A stretch of DNA of 64,000 nt, taken from assembly GCA_963678675.1 (NCBI GenBank), contig OY783194.1, forward strand, positions 25,832,278 through 25,896,277, read 5' to 3'. Of the stretch, positions 24,231-36,300 are shown one piece after another. Origin of the DNA: Xiphydria camelus (Eukaryota; Arthropoda; Insecta; Hymenoptera; Xiphydriidae). The notes under the pieces are model-generated. The model was not told the origin of the DNA and did no database searches. It worked only from the letters and a program-made list of their open reading frames with translations. The position numbers were made by a program, and so were the translations under genes. Position 1 is the first letter of the stretch. Every line of letters starts with the position of its first letter.

Positions 24231-25714
24231 AAAGGTAAGTCTATACCGGGATACAAAAATGTTGGCAACACGATAATCCGGTGTTGGCAACACGATAATC
24301 CGGTGTTGGCAACACGATAATCCGGTGTTGTCAACATGTATCCCGCCGACTTGCAACTCGCCGACGGATACTCGGCAACAGCCACTATCCGAATGTAGGT
24401 ACAAACCGGGATACAAAATGTTGGCAACATGTTGGCAACACGAGTATCCCGTCGACTAGCGACAATTTAATTGCTACTCGTAAACTGCGGGCGGCATGAC
24501 ATCAAAGAAAGCTGTTGCCTGTTGCTTGTATCCGAGTTTCCCATTTGAAATGGGAAACATCGGAAACATCGCTCTCTCTGGACTAGAATCTACCTACCTA
24601 CCTACCTACCTACCTACCTACCTACCTACCTACCTACCTACCTACCTACCTACCTACCTACCTACCTACCTACCTATACCTACCTACATACGATAATGTT
24701 CCGTCGCACGAGGGACAGAATTTCAGAAGGTCGATTGAAACCTTTTAATAGTATCGATCATAAATAACATATATTTCTTGCATACATTTTTCATTGAATG
24801 CCACATTATACGGGCCGCACAGTGTTCACATGGCAGATCGGACGGCGTATCGTATTTCTCATTTTACAAAGCAGTACTCTCTCACTACATGTGTATGTTC
24901 TTTCTAGATTGAAAAGAAAGGCACGTAATTATTTCTCTCGGCAGAGGCACTCTCCCGATGCGTGATTTCGCGCATACGGCTGCCAAGTGGCACGTGCGAA
25001 TATCAAGCCACGTTTAGGCTTCTGTCGGTAAATTTGAGCCGCGTCAAAGGAGCTTCAAAATATAGCGGTATCTATTACCGTGGGCACTGCAGAAAATGAC
25101 TCATTCTGACCTGTCCCATATCGCCCGCCTCGCCGGGGGTATGTTTCGGCGAATCTAGGCTACCTGAAGGGTTAATTGCCGGACGAGTCGTAATGAACCC
25201 CTTACCACAAAATACCCATTGTAATAGATACCGCTATACTTTGAATATTAAATCAGGTTTGTAAAGGGGAGAAATGAATTCAATACATGACTGGTGCAGT
25301 TGATGGCCAATTAGGGAACACTTAATGACAAGTAACTCCGCCATTAAATTGTCACCATAGCTTGTCCCGTTTTGTAAAAACTGTCGCTGCCTCCACCTTC
25401 TTTTTCGCTTCTGGGAGGCTATTATGATGAAAGCAGGACTAACACCAGCAGCAATAGACGGTTCCATTTTTTAACATCAACACTCCGTTTCGTTTGAACG
25501 CTCAACTGGTTCTGACCGCATGTATCCGGATACAAGTCGATGTATCCAACAGTATGTTGCCAACAGCGACATCGTGTTGGCAACACTCAATGTTGATGTT
25601 GCCAACAGCGATGTTGATGTTGCCAACAGCGATGTTGCCAACAGCCATAAACGTGTTGCCAACATGTTGCCAACATGTTGCCAACATTTTGTATCCCGGT
25701 CTAAACGTACCTTT
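24231..25714. mobile_element. Element with gttggcaac-array terminal repeats
   Basis: Left end aaaggtaagtctataccggg then atacaaaaatgttggcaac; right end, inverted, aaaggtacgtttagaccggg then atacaaaatgttggcaac. TA flanks both ends. Inside the left end a 22-bp unit (gttggcaacacgataatccg plus gt) repeats three times (24261-24326). Inside the right end gttgccaaca units repeat irregularly (25551-25690). A second end-like segment (accgggatacaaaatgttgg) lies at about 24405. The middle holds a ctac microsatellite and an inverted pair around atagcggtatctatta. No long coding frame. Confidence 0.65.
24591..24688. repeat. (ctac)n microsatellite
   Basis: About 24 copies of a four-base unit, nearly pure until an interruption at about 24677. 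Confidence 0.95.
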
Positions 25715-26531
25715 ATGTATGTATTACTTATAATTTTCTATTTATATTGCAATATTTAATTGTATAGTTACAGGAGGAAGAGAATTTAACTAAAATGTAG
25801 GCTATTCTGTAGTGAAAAACGCTATAAGTTGTTGGGAACTTGAGGGAAATTGCACATGGCAAAGCAAGAAGAATTCGCAAAAAATTATTTCAATGAAATG
25901 ACGTTTATCGTCTCCGTTTTTTCGTTTATTATTTTATTTCGCTCGAATTTTATTCACCGAGATGAATTAAGACTTTTTTTTATCAAATAATTTTCCATGA
26001 CTTTACGCAGGAAATAACAACTGTGCGTGACAATATGCGTTTAGCCGGCTCAGCCCACGAATTTCGTGTACTGTGTCGTCTGAGCTGGTTTTTGGCGATG
26101 CTCAAAGGCCGCCCCAAACTGTTCGCTTCGTGTAGACGCTAAATTACTTGGCTCATGCTCGAATGCTTCTTTTTTTATTTGTGTTCTATCGTACGATAGA
26201 CGGAATTCAGAATATCGGTTCGTACCGTTCGATAGCACCGCGATCTGAATACCTCACTAGCAAACGATATATTTCGGCGAAAGCGGTAAATGCGCTTGCA
26301 GTCCCGCACATTTCCCGAAAATTTTAATCGATACCGCTATACGTGAAATACTAAATCTGTCTTGTAAAGGAGAGAATGACGAATTCAATAGATGACCATT
26401 CGGGAAGACCAATCCAACCGGGGGCCCGTTTACGCCGAGGGTCGGAAAATACCGCCCGCCTTGTAGACCCGTCGACTCGACTACCCTTTGATGTTTACCG
26501 ACAAACCAGTCGACATGCCGGTCGACAAAAT

Positions 26532-26814
26532 CCAGTCGACAAATTCTAGTCGAAAGTGTCGACTCAGTCAGGACGCGCCTTAAGATATATGAGAAGCCAG
26601 ACTAGAGGGCGCAGAGTTACTTGTGAGTTGTTTGTATTTCGTTTGCACATTTTCAGTTTTCCGGATTTTACCGCGTCGAGTGGCCGGCTATGCGGAGCTC
26701 GTGTAGTCTGCGATCGGAGAGTCGTGATCTTTCTCGAGTAACCACCGTGCATTACTGTACATTCTTTTGTGTGTGTGTGTGTGTGTGTATGTATGTGTGG
26801 GTGTATTAATTTAT
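26532..26814. repeat. Intergenic with (tg)n microsatellite
   Basis: A gt dinucleotide run lies at about 26768-26805 and is followed by tgtatgtatgtgtgggtgt. The rest of this stretch shows nothing. Confidence 0.8.
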
Positions 26815-27005
26815 AACAAAATACCTAAAACTGATGCAGAACTAAGTCGAAAATGGAGAGAGAAAATTAAATTAACACAATCAAATATTGCTATATCTGC
26901 TAATGCAGATCAACACCAGTCCCAAACCCTGGAGAATGTAACAGATTTTCAAGTCCCTGGAGGATCCAATATCGGTGAAAATACATCCAGTGAATATGAT
27001 ATTCC
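26815..27005 (+). pseudogene. Fragment of a TE-encoded protein start
   Basis: The frame reads PKTDAELSRKWREKIKLTQS, a basic opening of the same general type as the Helitron-like start at 1613, and then a polar stretch to the TTAC site where the 27010-28021 element is inserted. No later domain is recognised. The assignment is weak; a different TE or a host exon remains possible. Confidence 0.3.
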
Positions 27006-27009
27006 TTAC

Positions 27010-28021
27010 GGGTCATTCCATACCAAATCGGACACTTTTTGGAGTAACATTTCGGATTTTGTTCAAATTTGGATATATTGTAGTCTTTGTCGATGTTTAA
27101 CCGTATCTCGAAGGATTTTTCAAAATTTTGAAAATTGTTGATTTTACAGCCACTTGAAAAATAACGCTACTTTTTTTTTCATTAAATTATAATTATCAAA
27201 CCGGTTGTCGGCTGAGAATAATCTTTTGGGTACTAAAAGTGAAAGAGTTGAAAAACCAGAGAAAAATGGCATCGATCAAAAAAAAAATTTTTTTAATAAT
27301 TTTATTTGCACTTGATTTAAACAAATTACGTATTTTCATAGCTGGCCACTTTTTAAAAATCTGAAAAAAAGCAAGCATATACTTTGATATCCTCTCTTTA
27401 ACGACAAACAAACAAAAATAACGACACTTTAAAATTGACGACACAAAAATTAATTGAAGTTGACGATGCGTCGGCCTCGCCGCGTCGGCCCCGCCGCTAG
27501 CGTGTCGCCAAGCCAGTCGAACCCACCGACCGGTGGCTGGTGGGGGCCGACGTGCCAATTCCGACGCGGCGTCAACTTCAATTAATTTTTGTGTCGTCAA
27601 TTTTAAAGTGTCGTTATTTTTGTTTGTTTGTCGTTAAAGAGAGGATATCAAAGTATATGCTTGCTTTTTTTCAGATTTTTAAAAAGTGGCCAGCTATGAA
27701 AATACGTCATTTGTTTAAATCAAGTGCAAATAAAATATTAAAAAATTTTTTTTTGATCGATGCAATTTTTCTCTGGTTTTCCAACTCTTTCACTTTTAGT
27801 ACCCAAAAGATTATTCTCAGCCGACAACCGGTTTGATAATTATAATTTAATGAAAAAAAAAGCAGCGTTATTTTTCAAGTGGCTGTAAAATCAACAATTT
27901 TCAAAATTTTGAAAAATCCTTCGAGATACGGTTAAACGTCGACAAAGACTACAATATATCCAAATTTGAGCAAAATCCGAAATGTTACTCCAAAAAGTGT
28001 CCGATTGGTATGGAATGACCC
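27010..28021. mobile_element. Foldback element, gggtcattcc ends, TTAC duplication
   Basis: Two inverted arms of about 450 bp (27010-27463, 27572-28021) are nearly identical and surround a 108-bp GC-rich core (27464-27571). The termini are gggtcattccataccaaatc and the inverse ending in ggaatgaccc, flanked by TTAC on both sides (27006-27009, 28022-28025). The frames found in the arms mirror each other and are not coding. The 4-bp duplication recalls TTAA-targeting families but is not TTAA. Confidence 0.8.
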
Positions 28022-28051
28022 TTACACTACATTTGGTGCCCATAAAAAAAC

Positions 28052-28265
28052 ACAAAACGTGTGGCCGCCACACACGGAAGAAGTGAAACTTCGATATCAG
28101 TTTCCCTGAATTTGATTCCGGTGGTATTAGTTTCAATTGGCTCTACGAAGAAGCATTGTAAAAGACTTGTATAGAGCCAATTGAAACTAATACCACCGGA
28201 ATCAAATTCAGAGAAACTGATATCGAAGTTTCACTTCTTCCGCGTGTGACGGCCACACGTTTTGT
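28052..28265. mobile_element. Foldback element with hairpin-bearing ends (copy 2)
   Basis: Arms of about 95 bp are near-perfect inverted copies. Each outer end has aaaacgtgtggc-cg-ccacac followed by gaagaagtgaaacttc. This repeats the end plan of 2518-2902, although the inner arms are unrelated (here cagtttccctgaatttgatt). Confidence 0.75.
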
Positions 28266-28425
28266 TTGGTTGGATACTCGGGAGACACCCCTCCATCGAC
28301 CCTGAAAAAATTAGCTTGCCGGAAATTATTTTTTTGAAAAATGATATCTTTACTGGACTACCTGTAAATTGCCGCCGTTATGCGCGCAGTTCGTTTTTAT
28401 AGCGTCGCGGCGGCGAGGACGGCGG

Positions 28426-29335
28426 TGGGGTATTTGACTCGAAAACCTGGCCAAAAGTATTTTCGGACTGTAAGAATGTCAAATCGATGTTCTATGTTAA
28501 TATTTGACGTTTTATGACTATTTTAAGATTATTTATGATGTATTATTTATTATTTATTTAAAAAACCATAAAGGAGCAATATTTATGGATTGCAACTCTT
28601 AAAACTTAAGATGGATTAACATGTTATCTGCGAACAAACAAAAACCTAGTATTCATATCAAAAGGGTTCGAAAACACACGGCGATTTTTTCCTTCTTAGG
28701 GGAGAGCGGGGAGAGTTGATACATGAAATTGGCCCCTCGTTCGCATGGAAAATAATGAGAACGGGGGGTCAACTTCCTGTTTCAACTCTCCCCGGTTTAA
28801 TAAATGGATTATTTAAAGGGGCGGAAAGTGGCGAAAGATTTTCTTTTTGATATTATAAGCAGAATGTACATAGATTGCGTTCACATAAACAGCTTAGCTT
28901 AACTCTGTTTAACTCATACTTAAAATCACATCTTAAACTAAAGTATTAGTCAAAAATTGCCCGAAAAATACTCTTGACTTTAGAAGGAAAAATTTAAGTG
29001 AAAATAAACAAAATTCCTTTATGTAAGATATTAAAAATAAACTACATACCTTCCTTAGAAGAATCCATGAGTGTTTTTTTAGTTTGCACTAAACACTACA
29101 GTTCAGTAATGCACAGAACACGATCTAGAAATTGTAAACGCCGAGAATGCAACGAGTGACTAGCACAACAAGCGAATTCCGACTGAAGTGGAAGGCGCAT
29201 TTATGGTGTTAACGGCATAATTCTTCCTTTAATATGTGGAGGGGGGTGTCCCGTTACCGTTAAGTAACAAAAGTGATGCTTATCATGAATTTCGTAATTT
29301 GGACTTTTGGCCAGGTTTTCGAGTCAAATACCCCA
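28426..29335. mobile_element. Non-coding DNA element with 33-bp inverted ends
   Basis: The ends are tggggtatttgactcgaaaa then cctggccaaaagt and the exact inverse. Inside, at about 28695-28800, is a gggagag...tctcccc inverted pair. No coding frame, no clear target duplication. Confidence 0.7.
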
Positions 29336-29649
29336 CTGTGCGGCGTTGGCGACGGCTCGAAGCCAAATAAGAGGCGGTCGGCGAAATGCGATCTCACGAA
29401 TGCGAAATTACGGTAAACCGATTTCTGCCTTGTAACTTCCCACCCCTATTTTCGGCTCGCGACGGCCGGACGGTCGCGAAGTAATTCCTCGGGGTGAGGG
29501 CGGATGTCGTTTCTCGTCGATCCTCGCCGTCCCGAGGAACGATAACATTATCATAGTCAGCAGGCTGGGAAAAGACTACCGAGAGGTGAAATCTCTCGAT
29601 TTTTGTATCAGTTGACGCGTTTGTAGGGATGATCGAAGTATGTCATATG

Positions 29650-29906
29650 CCGAGAAGTCAGTTTATTTGTAGTTAATAAATGTTTGTTTGAATATGGCGA
29701 AATAAACATTTTATTAGACCAAGTAAATATTCGTTAATTATTACAATATTTATTTCTTATTTGGAACAATTAAATCATTTGAGGCAATCGCTTAAATGAA
29801 ATAAACATTTTAATAATTGACATACATTTTCTTGTCCTAACGAAATATTTATTTCGCCGTATTTGAAATTACATTTATTATCTATAATATTAACAGTTTT
29901 CTCGGT
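29650..29906. mobile_element. MITE, ttaataaatgtttgtttga family
   Basis: Ends near ccgagaagtcagtttatttg and cagttttctcgg, with the same inner blocks as 21149-21402. Flanking DNA at 29336-29649 and 29907-30399 shows no supported gene apart from the acceptor of the CPAP1 exon. Confidence 0.75.
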
Positions 29907-30399
29907 ATACAGTTTTCTCACTTCATCTCCTTTAATTTGTGACTCACGGAAGTACTCGTACATTATGAAAGAAACTATAATTATTATCGATAATCCTTGA
30001 CTCTGATGGATTTAAAAAAATCCACACCTAATATTTTTCACGAAAAAGTTCTTCCAAAATTAAACGCCGTCTCCCGGATATCCGCCCGACTTTCAGTAGT
30101 CGACGTCGACGATTACACCGCATCGTTGAACGCTCAACTTCTGTGAAACGAGAGTGTACACACACGTACCGCCCCGACATATATATGTACGTACGTTCAA
30201 TTACATCCCACAGTCTTCACGCCACGACGTTTTATTCAGCTCCTCCACTTTTCTACAGCATCCCCTCGTTGCGCGAACAGGTTGCCACGCGAGGATTTTG
30301 GGAGGGTAAATTCTCGCGGGACCCGAATGGAAGATTGGGATCAAAGGCTTCCAACGAGCGAGAGAGTTGACACGTTACCTTTTTCTTTCCTCTCCACAG

Positions 30400-33300
30400 A
30401 AATCCGATGGCGAGGAGAAGTCGAGGTTACCGGAGTTCCTAACGGAATTGGATCTGGCGAGCCTGGAGGCGTCGCAGGAGGACGTGGACGCGTTGAAGAA
30501 GGTCGTGAAGAGGCTGGCTCCCAAGAAGAATGGCGAGTACCAAGTGTATCAAGGTTTAACGCTCTCCTCACCACGATACTAACATGTCTCTCATTCTCGC
30601 ACCCGAGTGATACGATTACCGTTGTTTGTCAGTCTTCTTCGGCAACGAGGATCTTCTTAAGGAGTGGCTGAAGGGAGCGGGTATTCACGTTACTCCATCT
30701 AAGCACGATCGTCTGCACGGAATTTTTCGTCAATTAGCTTTCAAACAATTGCGAATGCGATTGCTTCGATGCGATCTTGTAGTATAGTCACAATAAGTCA
30801 TTCGAGATAACAAAAATTGGGGCAGGGCTAAATTTTTAATATATTTTTTTCCGGTGGTCAAAAAGGTAAAATCCTTATTTCTGTATCTCCATCTGCGTCC
30901 CTTCACCGCCATCTCGAAAACAATTTTGGAATCGATTTTTTTCGTTTCCTGCTTGCCGGAGGGAATAAAGTGTAAGGATAAAAATTGTAGCGCTCTCGAA
31001 GTTTACAACATTTTTCGTTTAATTCCGAATTCTATGCAGTTAGTTCCCAAGAAGATAGAGGGCGCTAAACTTTCCAAAAATCAATTGCTCCATATATTGA
31101 CAAAAAATGTTGCACATTTCAAATTTTACAATTTTTGTTCTTACATTTTTATCCCTCCGATGAATAAGAAACGAGATAAATGGATTTCAAACATTTTTTC
31201 AAGATGGCGATGAAGGGATTACAGAAACTTGGCATCTTACCTTTTTGACCATCAGAAGTAACAAATTAAAAATTCAGACCTATACCACATTTTTGGTATC
31301 TACCTCACTTTTTTTTTCTGACAGATTGATTGTATTATTTGGGAAAGATAATTATCATCGCTTTGATTTCCATTCGAATGAAAATGTCGTTTCGTTTCTT
31401 TTTCGGATTTTATAACCTTCGATATTTTTTGCACTATTTTGCCGCGAGGGACCTCGGCTCCATTATTCTTTCCTTTTACGATGCTTTCCGATCTTTTTTA
31501 ACTTTTTTGTCTACTTTTTTCCCTTTCATCCGTAGCTTGATTACACGTCCATTTACTCTCCTGTACCTGACAGTGACGCTGTCGCTTTAAACCGCCTCGG
31601 TGTAAATAGACATTTTAGTAGTTAGCCTTTTTCTTTACTTTTTATTTGCCTTGTAGGAATGATGGGTCAACCTGGAGTCGATTTTCCAGTGCTCACAACG
31701 ATCCCCGCTACCACGTTTAGTTGCCGTGGCGTGAAAGGTGGTTATTATGCGGATCTGGAGACGAATTGTCAAGTGAGTCGAGTTGAAATAATATTATGAC
31801 GACGTTACCGTCATATCGTTTCGTGCACTGAGAAAAAAATTTGGTTGAGATTTAGTTGGTTTAAATTAGTTGAAACAACAATATATTCATTTCATTTAAG
31901 GAAATTGTGTTTTTTTCAATACTCGTTTACTTACAGCAAGTATAAACATTATCAATGCAAGTAGATATTAGTTACACTAAACAAATATTCACTTGATTTA
32001 ACAGCACGAAAATAGACTCATATATACCGAACTAAAAATATATATATTTTGTAGCAACTAAATATCTACTTATCGTAATTAAACATATATATTAGTTGTA
32101 AATGAACAGTTATTGGATTGAACGCAATTATCTAAATTAAGAAAATATTTAATTGCTTGAAATAATTCAAATTACATAAATCGACTCAACCAATTCTTTT
32201 TATCAATATGTACCGATCGGCGGCTCTGGTTTTTATTTTTATATACACAGAAAAAAAATTAGTTGGATCTACTGAAAATTACTTGCGGGGCCGCGAGTAA
32301 TTATTTAATTATATCAACGGAATTTTTCAATATATCAATTACATATCTCTTCCTTACAATCATATGGAATAGTATGCGATTGTAAGGAAAAAATATTTAA
32401 TTAATATGGAAAAAGATTGAATCGATGTAAATAAATAATTTACTTGCGCCCCCGCAAGCAATTTTTACTAGATCCAATTGATTCTTTTTCTCTGCGTAGA
32501 AATCATCGATTTGGGTGTCAGCATCCAATTATACTACATCTTTTTACGCGAGCAGGGCCTAAGTGACTCAAATCTTGACATCTCGTTCAACTTTCAGGTC
32601 TTTCACATCTGTGACAACGGTCGAAAGATTTCGTTCCTCTGTCCAAACGGCACCGTCTTTCAGCAGTCACAGCTGATCTGTGACTGGTGGTTCAAGGTGG
32701 ACTGCGGAAAATCGGTCGAACTCTACGAACAGAGCGCCGAACAATTGGCCCAGGAGGAGAGGAAGCGTGCCGAGGCGAAGAAGATGAGCTCCGAGTTTCA
32801 TCGTTCCACGTCTATCGAGAGTGATAACAGTCAGACGTATTATCAGGATCAAAATCAAGAGTACGACGGCAAGCAGAACGGTAGGATGAATCCTTTCGGT
32901 CAATCGCCGGCACAGAATCAACTGCAGGATAACCAGCACACGTCCAAATCGAATTCGTTCAATCAGAATCAACAAGCCCATACTCAGCCGTCCAATGGTA
33001 GACTGGGAAATACTTCTGGCCAGTCGAATGGGGATTACAGTCAGACCTCGTCGCAGCAACAACAGCAATTGCAGCAGAGTAACTTCAATACTTATCAGTC
33101 CGTCAATCGGCAGCAAAATCAACTTATAGATAATCATAGTAGAAAATCGAGCCAATTTAATAGTAATTATAACCAAAGAGGAGCCGACAGGCTCCTCGGT
33201 AACGGACAAGGCATTCAGGATTACTCCGGCTCGAATCAGCAAACCGACAGGCAGACCTCGAGGAACTCGAAATCCAGGAACAATCTGAACGGCCAAGTTC

Positions 33301-36300
33301 AAAAAGTCACCCCGTCGTACACGGAAACGACGACTTTCAGAACCTCCACCGCGAGTCCACCCCCGAAGGAGTACCAGCAACCGGCGGAGAGCGCCGCCTT
33401 CGCCTCAAATCGGGGAAATCGCTTTAACAAGGCTTTCAGCTCGAATCAGTTCAACAGTTTCTATCAAAATCGCGTCGCCAGCACAGATTACCAGGACACG
33501 ACCACGCGGAATCCGGGAAAAGACAAGTTCGGTCAGTCTTCCACCTGGAATAGACCGAGCGGAATTCCAGCATTCCCCTTTCCGACCTTCGCACCTATCT
33601 ACAAGCCGCGCACCGCTGCTACCTCAGCTGCAATTCAGTCAGTAACCGCGACGCAGAGACCTTACGAAAACGTCGATTATCGGGGACAAAGTCAACCGAC
33701 TCAAGCCGCTTATTCGAATGTTGATAGCTCCACTATCCCACCTTATACCGATACTCAGGAACTTCAGTCCATCACCGAAACATCTAACAGTTATGGTAGT
33801 ACTGAGAACTCTTATCAGCAAAATACCGTGACTGCCGCACCCTACAACACAGGTTATTCCGCCTTTTCGAGTCAGGATTCGTCGAAACCGTCAACCACTC
33901 AAAGGTCCTACGTCAATACCGAAATGTATAGACAAAATACAGCGACTCAAGCTCCGTCCGAGGTTCAATCTTACGAGAATTCCGGTCAATATGACGGCAG
34001 AAATACAGTGACTCCGAGAGGAGACCATGAAGTAGGCACCGATTCCTTCTCGATGACGACTCCGAGGGCTTATGTAAATACCGAGACTTATCGACAAAAT
34101 ACAGCAACTGCCGCGGCTATCACTGAGATTCCCGGGCAGGGAACGTACGATAGGAATGCCGCCACTGAAGCTACTCCAGCTTACGTTGAAAATGCTTCGG
34201 GGCAGAGCGAAACCGTAAGTACCGGTACTCCGCAGGAAGTTGACGGGGCCTATCAGAAGGCGTACGACGCGCCCTCGTTCTCTACGAAAAGTGGCGCTTC
34301 CGGGACATCGGAGTGGCAGGGTTATCGGCCGAATTCGATAAGCCCCTCGACCGAGAAGCCTTTCCGCGGCTCTCAAATTTATCAAAATGACAACATCGCG
34401 ACTGCCAGGACTCTCAGCCCCTACGACATGAGCTTCACCTATCGACAGGGAAAAGTAGTGTCCACTCTAGGACCCTACGTACCCTTCACGAAGAATTATC
34501 TGTACTCGGTCACCACTACGTCGACCACCACCACGCAGAAACCCCCTATTTACACAGCTACAGTACCTACGTATCGCACCACCGCTCAGAACTTCGTATC
34601 AAGGGTAAAGGGAGGTTCGTCATCGTCTTCCCGTAGAGACGGTTCTTTGGTCACTTCGTCTTCTTCGTCCGCCGCGAGCAGAGGCGGCGCTACGTACCTT
34701 CCTAAGAAGACCACGACGGAGTCTCCGAGAACGACGTCCGCAACAAGGACTTCTTTCCAAACCAGACCATCTACCGAGAAGGAGCATGCGATCAGTATGC
34801 TACAGTCTCTTCAGGATTTGGAGAACGAAGACGTACCAAATCAAAACGACCAGGGTAATCAAAATAATCGACCGGGTCTGGTCGTTCCACCGTCTTCCGG
34901 ACCTTCCACTTTGCACTCTCTGGCGCTCTATTTCGCCACAGCCAGTGACGGCTTCGAATCGAATGAGACCCGAATCGATACGGCAGTTCAGATCGATACC
35001 AGAGGAGGCAACGAAGACTCTAGTACAACCGTGTCGCAGGAGAACTCATCCGCTGAACTACCGGCGAGTATTCTGACGCAGCACACCGTCAGCTCCTACG
35101 CCGAATTATTCAACCTGAACAACGCTCTCGAGAGTAATACCACCATAGAAAATCGGTTCGGAAGTGATAGCGAGGAGGAGGAGGAGAACGACGGCAATGA
35201 CTTGGAAATTCAGCAGAGCAAGGGACCTGTCAGCGGAATCAAGAAGTCCAGTGAACCCAAGCTTCGCGAATTAGCCCGGGTATTTACTCACGCTTTGTCG
35301 GTTTATCTGGAAGACCCCGACACGTTCAGGAAGGTTCTCACGGAGATCAGGCCTACGGAACCGCCCAGTACCATCGGAACTGATGCTCTTGATGACGGTA
35401 CTACGCCTTATACGACTGCCTTTGAGGATTACGCTTCGGTGACCAAGGAAAAGGATGAGGTGCTGGACTTTTCCGACGTTACCAACAGTAGAAAGGGACG
35501 ACCAACCACGCCATATCCGACGACCACCGTTCCTACTTCGAGTGCCACTCAAGAGAGCGTCTTTGAAACTTCGTACCTCAATGACAAGGAATTCTACACA
35601 ACTTCCGTCACGGCCTCGGTATCGCCGTACCCGCTGAGCAATACGCTAGCACCTGACGAGTCTCTGAACGAAGCCCAGAGCACCAACTTTGCCGCACCGT
35701 CGCAACAGACAGGAAGCAACTTCACTTTTGAGGTGAACCATGCCTTTGGAACTGGTCAATCGAACGATATTCGAAATCACCACACGGGACCGAGTGGTCC
35801 CAGAGACGTCGGTGATCCCAGCGCTATTATCGGCCCAACCGGTTCTTCAAACGACTTTGACTCCTACTTTCCGACTGGTTCCTCTTCGCACGAAAGCCGC
35901 TACGGTGGCTTTCAGAACAATAATCGACAGAATTACTCGCCCTACGGAAAGGACGTGAAACCTTTCGACGCCACGCCGATAAGCGACAATTACGTCGCCT
36001 CTTCGACTCCGGCCACCTACAGCGTTCAGTACAACGAGAATGTTCGCGCTCTGAAAAATAAAAAAAACAATGACCCGGTTCCTCCACAATTTCGAGACTA
36101 TGACAGGAGCGCCGTAAATTCGGTGACGGCTGGTTCCTTCCATCCCAAAGATTTGAACAATCTCGCGACAAATGCAAAATTGGATAGAATCAAGGAACCG
36201 GTCTCCTCCACCAGGAAGCCTTTCAGGATAACCTACTACGACACCACATATCTGCAGAATGACGCGGAATCACTCGTTACAGCCGGCAGTCTTCACTCGA

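Larger units (their letters stand above)
23849..26531. mobile_element. Large terminal-repeat element rich in gtcgac
   Basis: A left end (23849-23945) containing gtcgactgg and gtcggtaaacatcaaagggt is the inverse of 26448-26531. This pair brackets about 2.6 kb that includes a MITE (23985-24228) and the whole 24231-25714 element. No transposase frame was seen, so it is either non-autonomous or a diverged inverted pair. Confidence 0.5.

Noticed and set aside
24261..24326. CRISPR-like array (22-bp units)
   Set aside because: Units are contiguous without spacers and lie in a transposon end of a eukaryotic genome.
27196..27836. 134- and 98-codon frames in the foldback arms
   Set aside because: The two frames translate the same inverted arm sequence and lack any domain.
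32478..32597. First 40 codons of the long frame ahead of the CPAP1 exon
   Set aside because: They come from the MITE end and intron; the acceptor at 32597 joins in phase with the exon ending at 31772 and continues the CBM14 domain exactly.
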